NCBI GenBank assembly: GCA_964641695.1
Contig: CAZXKG010000009.1
Location: 1-47,305, forward strand
Direction of reading: 5' to 3'
Source: RHKX01 sp964641695
GTDB lineage: Bacteria > Actinomycetota > Thermoleophilia > Solirubrobacterales > 70-9
DNA: 47,305 nucleotides
Shown here: in pieces, positions 8,152 to 15,409 of the stretch
Layout: every line of letters begins with the position of its first letter
How positions within the stretch are numbered: the first letter of the stretch is position 1
Position numbers and translations under genes: made by a program
Notes under the pieces: model-generated
The model's input: only the letters and a program-made list of their open reading frames with translations
The model's database searches: none
Told to the model about the DNA's origin: nothing

Positions 8152-9078
8152 ATGGCGACGCCGGACGGGTGGGCAAGGGTGGGAGCGATCGCCGCTCGCC
8201 GACACGGCATCCTCACCCACGTTCAGCTGATGGAGGCCGGGTTCAGCTCCAGCTCGATCAGCCGCGCCGTCAAAGCAAAGCATCTCTACCGCGTATACCG
8301 CGGGATCTACTCGCTGGGTCATCCGCCGTCGACGCGTGAAGCGGTGATCCTGGCCGCCTGCCTGGCCTGCGGTCCAGACGCCCTCGCCTCGCACCTGCTC
8401 GCCGGGGAGTTGCATGGCCTCAACGCACCGCTCGCCGGCGCACTCACGATCACCACTGGAGGAAGGGCCAGGCCGCGGACCGGAATTCATATCCACCGCT
8501 CGCAAGTCAAGGCGGAGGAGCGCTCGCTCGTCGACAACGTTCCGTGCACGAGTCCATCCCGAACCCTTGCCGACATCGCCGCGACGGCACCCGTGGCGCT
8601 CCCCAGGGCGATCAAGGAGGCAAGCGGACGGGGGCTCCTCGACGTTCCGGCCATCGAGGCCGTGATCGACGCGGTCCCACGGAGACGCGGCGCTGCCCAG
8701 ATCCGCCCGCTCCTGCGCCAAGCCCACGTCCCGGGGAAGACCAGAAGCGAGCTGGAACGCAGGATCTTCAGGCTCTGTCGCCAGGCGGATCTCCCGCTGC
8801 CCGAGATGAACATCACCCTTCAGGCAGGCGGGCGCCGTTACGAGGTCGACTGCGTCTGGCGCCGAGCACGCCTTGTGGTTGAGTGCGACAGCCGCTGGCA
8901 CGACAACCCCATCTCAGCGACCGACGACGCCAAGCGAGATCAAGCACTGACCATCGCCGGCTGGCGAGTGCACCGGCTGCGCTGGGCGCAGGTCGTCGGC
9001 GATCCCGAGGGCGTGGCCTCGCTACTTGCCCACCTGCTGGAAGTGAGTGGCGAATCCGCAGACCTCAGAGTTGGATGA
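8152..9078 (+). CDS. AbiEi-like N-domain plus DUF559 (Vsr/PD-(D/E)XK-like) protein
   Basis: A 308-residue protein. The N-terminal third is a winged-helix/AbiEi-type segment (ILTHVQLMEAGFSSSSISRA, then VYRGIYSLGH), as in type IV antitoxins. The C-terminal part has the DUF559 nuclease pattern: RSELERR, RYEVDCVWRRARLVVECDSR, then WHD, RDQALTIAGWRVHRLRW. The Asp and Glu in EVD...VVECD are the likely metal-binding residues. ATG 8152 follows AAGGTGG, a good ribosome site; the open frame continues further upstream, but only through non-coding sequence and the repeat. No partner AbiEii toxin is next to it. Near-identical palindromic repeats bracket it at 8021-8075 and 9091-9137, which suggests a small mobile or amplifiable unit. 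Confidence 0.85.
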   Translation: MATPDGWARVGAIAARRHGILTHVQLMEAGFSSSSISRAVKAKHLYRVYRGIYSLGHPPSTREAVILAACLACGPDALASHLLAGELHGLNAPLAGALTITTGGRARPRTGIHIHRSQVKAEERSLVDNVPCTSPSRTLADIAATAPVALPRAIKEASGRGLLDVPAIEAVIDAVPRRRGAAQIRPLLRQAHVPGKTRSELERRIFRLCRQADLPLPEMNITLQAGGRRYEVDCVWRRARLVVECDSRWHDNPISATDDAKRDQALTIAGWRVHRLRWAQVVGDPEGVASLLAHLLEVSGESADLRVG

Positions 9079-9090
9079 CCACTGCGCCGG

Positions 9091-9137
9091 ACGAGTGTCG
9101 CGGTACTGCCGGATTCCGGGAACAACGCGACACTCGT
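9091..9137. repeat. Palindromic repeat, copy 2 (right flank of DUF559 gene)
   Basis: ACGAGTGTCGCG (9091-9102) and CGCGACACTCGT (9126-9137) form a perfect 12-bp stem around the same 23-nt loop as copy 1 (9103-9125). GCGCC outside on the left can pair with GGCGC on the right with a bulge. It sits between the DUF559 stop and the convergent TlpA-like gene. Confidence 0.9.
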
Positions 9138-9157
9138 GGCGCCGGAAGCGCGGCGGC

Positions 9158-9985
9158 TCAACGTACGCCCGGCGAGAAGGCGACGGACCAGACGCGGATC
9201 TCGCCGTCGAGGACCAGGCCGACCTCGTGGATGCCGTGCTTGTGGTGGCTCGACAGCTCGTAGAGACCCGGGCCCGTAAGCTCGATACTCGCCGAGGGCT
9301 TGCCGTCGACCGACACCTGCACCGTGCCCTCGCCGTCCATCGCGGCCCAGGCGCCACCGCCCGCGTACTCGACGATCATCGGCTCGCCCGGGCTCGACGG
9401 CGCCCAGGGGACGTCGTGGGATCCGCCGGGGAAGATCTCGTCGCTGGGATGCTCGATCTTCGGCGGCTTGCCCTTGGGTGGCTCGGGGGCGATCGGATCC
9501 GGCAACGCCGAGCCCTTCGCCGCAAGCTCGGCCCGGATCTCCGCCTCGGTCTCGTGATAGGCGCCCTCGCCGAAGTGGGCGTAGCGGAGGATGCCGCCCT
9601 GGCCCCAGAGGAAGGTCGAAGGCCAACCCTTGCACCCGTACTGGTGCCAGATCCGGTGGCCGTCGTCGTTTCCGACGGGAAAGCGGATGCCGAGACGCTC
9701 CACGGCCGCCGCGAGCGCCTCGTCGCTCTGCGCCAGAGCCGACCGCGGGGAGTGGACGCCGAGGACCGTGAGTCCACCGCTTCCGAGCGCGTCGGCCAGC
9801 CCCTGGACGAACGGCAGGGTGCGCACGCTGCTCAGCTCCCCGACCTCGAAGAAGTGAACGAGGACGGGGCCTCGGGCGGTGAGCCGCTCGCTGATCGGGT
9901 CGTCCGTCCCGATCCAGGTGAGTCCCGGGGGAAACGGAGGAATGGCTATGTCGGAGCGGCCGGGACGCACGTCGGCGACGGGCAT
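9158..9985 (-). CDS. TlpA/DipZ-like thioredoxin-fold protein lacking CxxC
   Basis: A 275-residue protein from ATG 9985 (GGAAGG ribosome site; a TTG at 10003 would add 6 residues). Residues about 20-150 are a peroxiredoxin/TlpA-type thioredoxin fold: PVLVHFFEVGELSSVRTLPF, VLGVHSPRSA, then CKGWPSTFLWGQGG with the cis-Pro region. The usual WCxxC active site is replaced by FFEVGELSS, so it is probably not a standard thiol oxidoreductase. The C-terminal half is a beta-rich module (VQVSVDGKPSASIELTGPGL) like the C-terminal part of DipZ-type proteins. No signal peptide is visible. It is divergent from a haem-oxygenase-like gene, with 40 bp between starts. Confidence 0.72.
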   Translation of the reverse strand: MPVADVRPGRSDIAIPPFPPGLTWIGTDDPISERLTARGPVLVHFFEVGELSSVRTLPFVQGLADALGSGGLTVLGVHSPRSALAQSDEALAAAVERLGIRFPVGNDDGHRIWHQYGCKGWPSTFLWGQGGILRYAHFGEGAYHETEAEIRAELAAKGSALPDPIAPEPPKGKPPKIEHPSDEIFPGGSHDVPWAPSSPGEPMIVEYAGGGAWAAMDGEGTVQVSVDGKPSASIELTGPGLYELSSHHKHGIHEVGLVLDGEIRVWSVAFSPGVR

Positions 9986-10025
9986 TATGCTCGCCTTCCG
10001 CAACCGACGCCGGAGGACGACTCAA

Positions 10026-10637
10026 ATGGCAAGCACTGTCTGGGACCGCATCGAGGCCGCCCGCGAGCGCCGTAACGTGCTCGACCACCCCTTCTACCAG
10101 CGCTGGAACGCCGGCGAGCTGACCACCGAGGAGCTCTCCCGGTACTCCGGTCAGTACCGCCACGCGGTCGTCGCGATCGCCGACCTCTCGGAGCAGATCG
10201 CCGACGAGCTCACGGACCATCCCGCGCTCCGCTCGCACGCCGACGAGGAGCGCGACCACATCCGCCTCTGGGACGGGTTCGTCGACGCCGTCGAGGGCGA
10301 CGCCTCCGCCGAAGCCAACGCCGAGACCGGCGAGTGCGTCGAGGCCTGGACCAGCCGTGACGGCGCGCTGGCCGCGCTCGGCCGCCTCTACGCGATCGAG
10401 AGCGGTCAGCCGGAGATCTCGAAGACGAAGCTCGAGGGGCTCGCCGAGCACTACGGCGTCGACTCCAAGGAGGGCGTCCGCTACTTCACCGTCCACCGCG
10501 GCCGTGACGTCGAGCACGCCGAGGAGGGCAAGGCACTGCTCGAAGAGCTGATCTGCAGCGAGCGCGACGAGGACGTCGTCGTCGCCGCAGCCGAGAGCGC
10601 GTTCGAAGCCAACTGGCGCCTCCTCGACGGCGTCTGA
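10026..10637 (+). CDS. Haem-oxygenase-like fold (TenA/PqqC-type) protein
   Basis: A 203-residue all-helical protein of the TenA/PqqC/iron-containing redox enzyme group: an N-terminal helix ending HPFYQRWNAGELTTEELSRY, then HADEERDHIRLWDGF, LGRLYAIESGQPEISKTKLE and a C-terminal VHRGRDVEHAEEG. The spaced Glu and His residues (HADEERDH, HRGRDVEH) resemble di-iron ligands of the haem-oxygenase-like oxidase group. The substrate is unknown. ATG 10026 has a good ribosome site (GGAGGA, 8 nt upstream); the open frame runs further upstream but overlaps the divergent promoter. It ends in a repeat array shared with the copper operon. Confidence 0.7.
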   Translation: MASTVWDRIEAARERRNVLDHPFYQRWNAGELTTEELSRYSGQYRHAVVAIADLSEQIADELTDHPALRSHADEERDHIRLWDGFVDAVEGDASAEANAETGECVEAWTSRDGALAALGRLYAIESGQPEISKTKLEGLAEHYGVDSKEGVRYFTVHRGRDVEHAEEGKALLEELICSERDEDVVVAAAESAFEANWRLLDGV

Positions 10638-10981
10638 CGGTTCGGGAGTCGTCAGCTCGCGCGTCTCGTCGGCTCACGGCCCACCCGGCCGCTTCGCCTC
10701 CTGCGACGCGCGATCTGACGGCTCCCGAACTCGTCAGAGCAAGAGCTCAGCTGATCGGGACTTCGATCGTCGTCTCGTCGGCTCACGGCCCACCCGGCCG
10801 CTTCGCCTCCTGCGACGCGCGATCTNNNNNNNNNNNNNNNNNNNNNNNNNNNNNNNNNNNNNNNNNNNNNNNNNNNNNNNNNNNNNNNNNNNNNNNNNNN
10901 NNNNNNNNNNNNNNNNNNNNNNNNNAACTCGTCAGAGCAAGAGCTCAGCTGATCGGGACTTCGATCGTCGTCTCGTCGGCG
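10636..10981. repeat. 109-bp tandem repeat array, interrupted by a gap
   Basis: The unit starting CGTCTCGTCGGCTCACGG at 10662 recurs at 10771 (period 109 bp), and a third partial unit resumes after the N-run at 10926. Each unit joins a conserved core of about 70 bp (with GGCCGCTTCGCCTCCTGCG on the plus strand and CTGACG/CGTCAG inverted arms) to a segment that equals the last 8-9 codons, stop and trailer of the copCD gene. The real gap content may be only one more junction of about 11 bp or many further units. The core is homologous, in inverted orientation, to the array at 33541-33887. Confidence 0.88.
10826..10925. other. Scaffold gap (100 N)
   Basis: Exactly 100 N, so an unknown-size placeholder. 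It interrupts the 109-bp tandem array 20 bp after the stop codon of copCD. Confidence 0.99.
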
Positions 10982-12681
10982 TCGAACTTGGACGTGCGGA
11001 CCTCGACCGTCAGGTTCCAGTCACCAGGGATCGTGAAGTCGGCGTTCGGGGCCATGTAGTGGCCCGGCCCCGAACGCCGCAGATCGACGTCGAGCGGCCC
11101 CACCCCCTTCTCCGGTAGCTCGATCGAAGCGGTCGCCTCCTTCGGCTGCCTCGGGCTCCCATCCTCGCCGTCGAGGAGGTAGAGGTGGATCGCGTTCGGC
11201 CCCTGCGTGGCGGGCTCGACCGTGTACTCGAGCAACGTGTCGCCGAGCGAGGTCAGGGTGACGCTGCCGGAGATCGGACCGCGCTGCTCGTCGGCCGACG
11301 GTGAGTAGCCGACGAGCAGCGCGCTCGCCACCAGCGCCAATCCGATCAAGGCGACCTCGGCACGGAGGTTGGCGCGGAGCCGACGCCCGACCGCTCCCAG
11401 CGCCGATCCCCGGCTTGCGGCGAGCCCAGCGATCGCGGGGATGATGCGCGAGCGGTTGTGCCGGCCGAGCAGTACGAGCAGGGTCAGGATCAGCGCCTTG
11501 GCGAGCACCGCCCGCCCATACCCGTCGTCGACGAGCGCCGGGAAGCTGCCGACCTCGATCACCGCCTGGATCACCCCTCCGATCGCCAGCACGACGACCG
11601 ACCAGAGCGCGATCGGCGAGAAGCGCCGGAGGATCTCCCCCAGCAAGGCCGGGCGCTCGGCGCTCGGCAGGACGCGAGTTCCGCTTGGCACCACGGCGAG
11701 GAGTGCCAGCAGGCCCCCGAGCCAGATCGCCATCGCGCCCACGTGGGCGGCGGATCCGGGGACCAGCAGTGCCGTCGTCCCCTGGGTGGACGCGTGGCCG
11801 GAGAGCGCCGGCGCAATCACGAGCAGGGCCGCGGGAACCGCGAGCGCCGCGGCGACGCTCGCGGTGCGCGACCAGATCGAAGCGGGCGCCAGGAGCACGT
11901 AGAAGGCGATCGCCGCCCACGCGATCGCCCGCAACAGCGCGATCGTCCCGTAGCGGGTGTCGACGACGTCGCCGATCAGGCCGGCGTCGAAGCCATCGAG
12001 CAGGGGCACCCCCGCCGCCGTCGCGGCCTGGATCGGCAACGACGCGAGCGCCGACAGCAAGCCGATCACGGCGCCGACCCGCAGGACGAGCCGCATCCGC
12101 GACTCGAACGGCGCCGACGCCGGCCGGTGGGTGCTCGCGCGCCAGAGCGCCGGCCGCCAGACGGCGAGCAGGAAGATCAGGCCACCGACCAGCAGCGCGG
12201 TCGAGACGTAGCCCAGCCAGCGATCGATCACGAACGCGGGCGAGTCGGGCTTGGCGCCCGACTCCTCGCCGATCAGCTCGGAGATCGGGGTCCCGCCCTC
12301 GTCGGGCGAGCCGACGGAGAAGACGAGCCCTCCGGAGATCGGATGGGAGTCGGCAGAGACGACCCGGTAGACGGCCGTGTAGCTGCCATCCTCGAGCTCC
12401 TCCAGCGGGGCCGAGGAGATCGACGACTGATCGTCGGCTGGATGGGAGACCTCGCTCGCCGGGATCTGCTCGCCGTCGGAGTCGAACAGGCGGATCGCCC
12501 CGAACGACGTCTCGACCGGCTCGTTGAAGCGGAACTCGATCCGATCGGGCGAGGAGTCGAGCGTCTCCCCCCGCTCGGGCGAGGACTCCTGCAGGATCGC
12601 GTGAGCGGACGCGACCGCCGGCGCGAGGGCGAGCAGCACGACCGCCGCCAGCGCGACGGACAGCGCGCGGGCGGCTACCAC
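10945..12681 (-). CDS. CopC-CopD fusion, copper uptake/resistance
   Basis: A 578-residue protein. A signal peptide (start VVAARALSVALAA, ending ASA) is followed by a CopC domain at about residues 28-125: mature HAILQESSPERGE with the N-terminal copper-binding His, and VSADSHPISGG with a second His. A CopD region of 8 or so helices follows (IDRWLGYVSTALLVGGLIFL, HVGAMAIWLGGL), then a C-terminal periplasmic beta domain. CopC binds periplasmic copper and CopD is thought to move it across the membrane. GTG 12681 overlaps the previous gene's stop by 7 bp and gives a clean signal peptide. It is the last gene of the five-gene operon. Its final codons are duplicated beyond the adjacent gap. Confidence 0.88.
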   Translation of the reverse strand: MVAARALSVALAAVVLLALAPAVASAHAILQESSPERGETLDSSPDRIEFRFNEPVETSFGAIRLFDSDGEQIPASEVSHPADDQSSISSAPLEELEDGSYTAVYRVVSADSHPISGGLVFSVGSPDEGGTPISELIGEESGAKPDSPAFVIDRWLGYVSTALLVGGLIFLLAVWRPALWRASTHRPASAPFESRMRLVLRVGAVIGLLSALASLPIQAATAAGVPLLDGFDAGLIGDVVDTRYGTIALLRAIAWAAIAFYVLLAPASIWSRTASVAAALAVPAALLVIAPALSGHASTQGTTALLVPGSAAHVGAMAIWLGGLLALLAVVPSGTRVLPSAERPALLGEILRRFSPIALWSVVVLAIGGVIQAVIEVGSFPALVDDGYGRAVLAKALILTLLVLLGRHNRSRIIPAIAGLAASRGSALGAVGRRLRANLRAEVALIGLALVASALLVGYSPSADEQRGPISGSVTLTSLGDTLLEYTVEPATQGPNAIHLYLLDGEDGSPRQPKEATASIELPEKGVGPLDVDLRRSGPGHYMAPNADFTIPGDWNLTVEVRTSKFDADETTIEVPIS

Positions 12682-13385
12682 GCTTCCCCGCGCTCGCCTG
12701 GGCGAGCGGATCCCCCGGCCTCGCCGTCGTCGTCCTCGGAGGCGGAGCGACGCCGCCGGATCAGCACCGCGATCGGGACCAGGAGCAGGAGCGCGGTGGC
12801 GATGAGGATGAACGGCAGCCGCGACGGCGACGGCTCGCCGACCCAGTAGAGCGTCCCGTCGAGCGATCCGCGTCTCCCGTCGATCCGCATCGGGATCGAG
12901 TAGTCGAAGATCTTCGTCCGCTGCCCCTCGTCGGTGACCTGCGGCGGCAGCGACTCGCTCATGTAGTGAGAGCGGTGGTCGTGCCAGTCGAAGCGACCGT
13001 CCTCGGCCACCACCTTCCACCGTGGCCTGGCGTCGGGGTCGGCCGCGGCGGGAACCTCACTCGTCCCGTAGCGGTCGGTGTTCAGGTAGTAGGCGGGCGA
13101 GCGCGTGTTGACCTCGACCGTGCCGTCCGGCAGGAAGCGCAGGTACGGCTCCCCCTCGTATCCCTCGAGCTCGACCACCGAGCCCGAGCGGTTCTCGACC
13201 ACGAGATCGGAGTCGTAGTTGACGATCTCGGCGCTCAGCCCCGGGATCCGAGGCGAGATCGACGTCACCTCGGAGAGGTAGTCCGGATCGCCCTGGTGGG
13301 CGGACGCAAGCGAGGCCGCGAGCGAGCACGCTCCCAGCAGGAGCCCTGCCAGGAGCGCGATCGCCCGCGACGCCCGCCCGCGCAT
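12675..13385 (-). CDS. Exported, C-terminally anchored protein of copper operon
   Basis: 236 residues: signal peptide (IALLAGLLLGACSLAASLAS, then AHQG), an extracytoplasmic domain of about 165 residues (IVNYDSDLVVENRSGSVVEL, YYLNTDRYG, and the His-rich FDWHDHRSHYMSE), one C-terminal helix (LPFILIATALLLLVPIAVLI) and a basic-acidic tail. The HDHRSHYM cluster is a plausible copper site. The family is unnamed to me, but its position between YcnI-like and CopCD genes, with a 3-bp gap and a 7-bp overlap, makes a role in copper delivery likely. Confidence 0.75.
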   Translation of the reverse strand: MRGRASRAIALLAGLLLGACSLAASLASAHQGDPDYLSEVTSISPRIPGLSAEIVNYDSDLVVENRSGSVVELEGYEGEPYLRFLPDGTVEVNTRSPAYYLNTDRYGTSEVPAAADPDARPRWKVVAEDGRFDWHDHRSHYMSESLPPQVTDEGQRTKIFDYSIPMRIDGRRGSLDGTLYWVGEPSPSRLPFILIATALLLLVPIAVLIRRRRSASEDDDGEAGGSARPGERGEAW

Positions 13386-13388
13386 CCC

Positions 13389-14039
13389 TCAGCCCCGCCG
13401 CCGAGTCGCGAAGGCGAGGCCCAGCGCTGCCAATGCCGCAACGAGGGCGACGATCGAGATCACGGTCGCGGTCGACCCGTCGTCGCTGCCCGAGCTGCCC
13501 GAATCGGCCGCACCGGCAGGCGCGTCGCCCCCCTCCGGCTCGCCGGCGTCGTGCCCGGCGTGGGAGCCGCCCGCGCTCTGCGAGGCGACGTCGGAGCTGA
13601 CCGTGGTCACCGATGCGGGCTCCCCGGAGTCCGGGCCGCCGATCCAGCGCACGACGTCCCCGTTGGAGTAGGTCTGGATCGCCTTCCACGCGATCTCACC
13701 CTCCCCGGTGGGAGAGCTCGCCAGGAACGTGAACACCCCGAGGCCGTCGCTCGGCAGCGATCCGGTCCACTTGATCGACCCGACCGACTTGTCGGGGGCC
13801 AGGACCAGCTCCCGCTTCCAGCCCGGAACCTCCGCGTAGGAGAACGGGGTCACCCCATCGGGTACCTGCACCTCCACGGACGTCGTTCGCGCCCGCTGCT
13901 CGTTGGGGACCATCACCGTCCACAGCACCGGGTCGTCAGGCGCGACCTCGGCCGGTCGCACCTGGACGTGAGCGAAGGCCGGAGCGGCGAGGGCCGCCGC
14001 CGCGACGAGCGCGACGGCGATTCCCGGCAGGAACCTCAT
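13389..14039 (-). CDS. YcnI-like (DUF1775) copper-binding protein
   Basis: 216 residues: signal peptide, then mature HVQVRPAEVAPDDPVLWTVM beginning with His as in YcnI/DUF1775, whose N-terminal His and a Trp bind Cu(II). The domain continues with RARTTSVEVQVPDG, VPGWKRELV and AIQTYSNGDVVRWIG. A Ser/Gly/Asp-rich linker and one C-terminal helix (TVISIVALVAALAALGLAFA) anchor it. The ATG overlaps the upstream CopC-like stop by 4 bp (ATGA). It probably buffers or presents copper to CopCD next door. Confidence 0.88.
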   Translation of the reverse strand: MRFLPGIAVALVAAAALAAPAFAHVQVRPAEVAPDDPVLWTVMVPNEQRARTTSVEVQVPDGVTPFSYAEVPGWKRELVLAPDKSVGSIKWTGSLPSDGLGVFTFLASSPTGEGEIAWKAIQTYSNGDVVRWIGGPDSGEPASVTTVSSDVASQSAGGSHAGHDAGEPEGGDAPAGAADSGSSGSDDGSTATVISIVALVAALAALGLAFATRRRG

Positions 14040-14383
14040 CGGACCCGGAACGACCACTTGAACTTCTGCTCGTGGCCGTCGGCGGCGGTGACGTTGACGA
14101 CGGCGACGTACTTGCCTCGCTTCAGCGAGCGCTTCTTCGTCGCCACCTTGACCGCGTTGACCATCCCTCCGCGAACGACGACCTTGCCGTTCTTCTTCTT
14201 CTTGACCTTGATCGAACCGCTGCGGAGCTGACCCGTGAGCTCCATGCTCACGCGCTTGACGTTCGCGACGACGGCACCCTTGGCGGGCGAGCGCTTGGAC
14301 GGGTAGATGTGCGCGGCGGCCGTCGCGGCGAACAGCAGAGATGCGGCGAGCGCCGCGACGATCACGATGCCGCGCGTCCTCAT
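14036..14383 (-). CDS. Small secreted CopC-like protein
   Basis: 115 residues: signal peptide ending ATAAA, mature HIYPSKRSPAKGAVVANVKR with a His at position +1, a Lys-rich middle (SIKVKKKKNGKVVV) and a C-terminal strand VTAADGHEQKFKWSF, the position of the second CopC copper ligand (DGH). This fits a free-standing CopC domain. It is coupled on both sides: 1-bp overlap with the upstream gene and 4-bp overlap with YcnI. The high Lys content is odd for CopC. Confidence 0.75.
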   Translation of the reverse strand: MRTRGIVIVAALAASLLFAATAAAHIYPSKRSPAKGAVVANVKRVSMELTGQLRSGSIKVKKKKNGKVVVRGGMVNAVKVATKKRSLKRGKYVAVVNVTAADGHEQKFKWSFRVR

Positions 14384-14988
14384 CAGTGCGCCTCCGCGAT
14401 CTTCGAGCGATTCGAGAGCTCACCGATCTTCGTGCCCTGCTTGAAGAAGCCGACATCGAGCAAGCGGTTGAGGATCCGCGCGCCCTTCCCGTTGAGCTTC
14501 ATCTCCAGGCCGGTGAATCCCGGGTAGTCGTTGGTGACCTCGTAGCGCCTGGTACCGAGGTTGGCGACCACGACGTCCTTCCCGTCGACCTTCGCGACGA
14601 CGAAGGGGGCGGCGACCCTGGGAGCATCGGGCTTCGGAACCCCGAGGGGCAGGTGGTCGTCCAGCGGGGGGACGATCAGCCGGAGCCGGCCGAACTTCAC
14701 GGCGCCGTCCGGCGAGCGGAACCTGAGCGACCCCTTGTGGGATATCCCCCCGCCGCCGCCGTCGTTCAGGGCGTGGAAGGAGTACTCCCCCTTCGTCACG
14801 TCGTACTTGGTGCCCCGGAGGCGGGAATCGTGCTTGGCGAGCTTCTTCTTCAGCTTCGCGTGCACCGTGAGCTTCGTCTTGCCCCCGACCACGTCGACCA
14901 TGTGGGCCGACGCACTCGGGGCGACGATCAGCGCGAGCGCGCCGACCAGGGAGAGCAGGAGCAGGCTCCCGCGTACTTTGCCGTTCAT
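14383..14988 (-). CDS. Secreted HtaA-domain-like protein, first gene of copper operon
   Basis: 201 residues from ATG 14988, which follows the ribosome site GAGAGGAA. After a signal peptide (ending APSASA) comes mature HMVDVVGGKTKLTVHAKLKK, then a beta-rich region with GISHKGSLRF, LRLIVPP, ANLGTRRYEV and a C-terminal ARILNRLLDVGFFKQGTKIG. The GxxxHxGxLxF strand and the late LN...F..G..IG block look like HtaA domains, which bind haem in corynebacteria; I rate this as likely but unproven. Mature His+1 is shared with the CopC-like and YcnI proteins behind it, which would also suit N-terminal copper binding. Confidence 0.6.
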   Translation of the reverse strand: MNGKVRGSLLLLSLVGALALIVAPSASAHMVDVVGGKTKLTVHAKLKKKLAKHDSRLRGTKYDVTKGEYSFHALNDGGGGGISHKGSLRFRSPDGAVKFGRLRLIVPPLDDHLPLGVPKPDAPRVAAPFVVAKVDGKDVVVANLGTRRYEVTNDYPGFTGLEMKLNGKGARILNRLLDVGFFKQGTKIGELSNRSKIAEAH

Positions 14989-15073
14989 CTCGATTTCCTC
15001 TCGTGAAGGTTCGTTTCGGTTCTCGAACGAAGCCGCCGCGAGCCGCCGCGATGACGATCGGGTGGGATCGACG

Positions 15074-15409
15074 TCAGGCGGCGAGCTGCGCGCGCGGCGA
15101 GCTCGCGAGAGGCGGTCCGCGCCGGGAGGCACCACCCAGGACGGGGCGGGCGCTGAGCGGGAGCAGGTCGAAGCTTGGAGCCGGAGTGGACGTCGTGGCG
15201 GCGCGCCGCGCCTCGCCGCGCCGATCGAGCGCATCCGCGAGCTCGACGAGGGCGTCGACGCCGGCGGTCCGGCCGAGGAAGAGGGCGAAGGCGATCAGCA
15301 GCGGCGGCAGCGCGGCCAGTAGGGCGACGAGCCCGCCGCTGGCGACGGCCGCGGCTGCGACCAGGGCTCCGGCGAGCAGCGCCGGGAGGGCTCCGCGGCG
15401 TACGGTCAC
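15074..15409 (-). CDS. Small two-helix membrane protein coupled to ispH
   Basis: 111 residues from GTG 15409: two hydrophobic helices at about residues 5-45 (ALPALLAGALVAAAAVASGG, LVALLAALPPLLIAFALFLG), then a cytoplasmic tail rich in Ala, Arg and Ser. The GTG overlaps the ispH stop by 4 bp (GTGA), so translation is coupled. I do not recognise a family. An 85-bp stretch separates it from the copper operon downstream. Confidence 0.6.
   Translation of the reverse strand: MTVRRGALPALLAGALVAAAAVASGGLVALLAALPPLLIAFALFLGRTAGVDALVELADALDRRGEARRAATTSTPAPSFDLLPLSARPVLGGASRRGPPLASSPRAQLAA

Noticed and set aside
11458..12849. 463-codon plus-strand open frame
   Set aside because: Antisense to copCD, with low-complexity Arg/Gln/Asp content.
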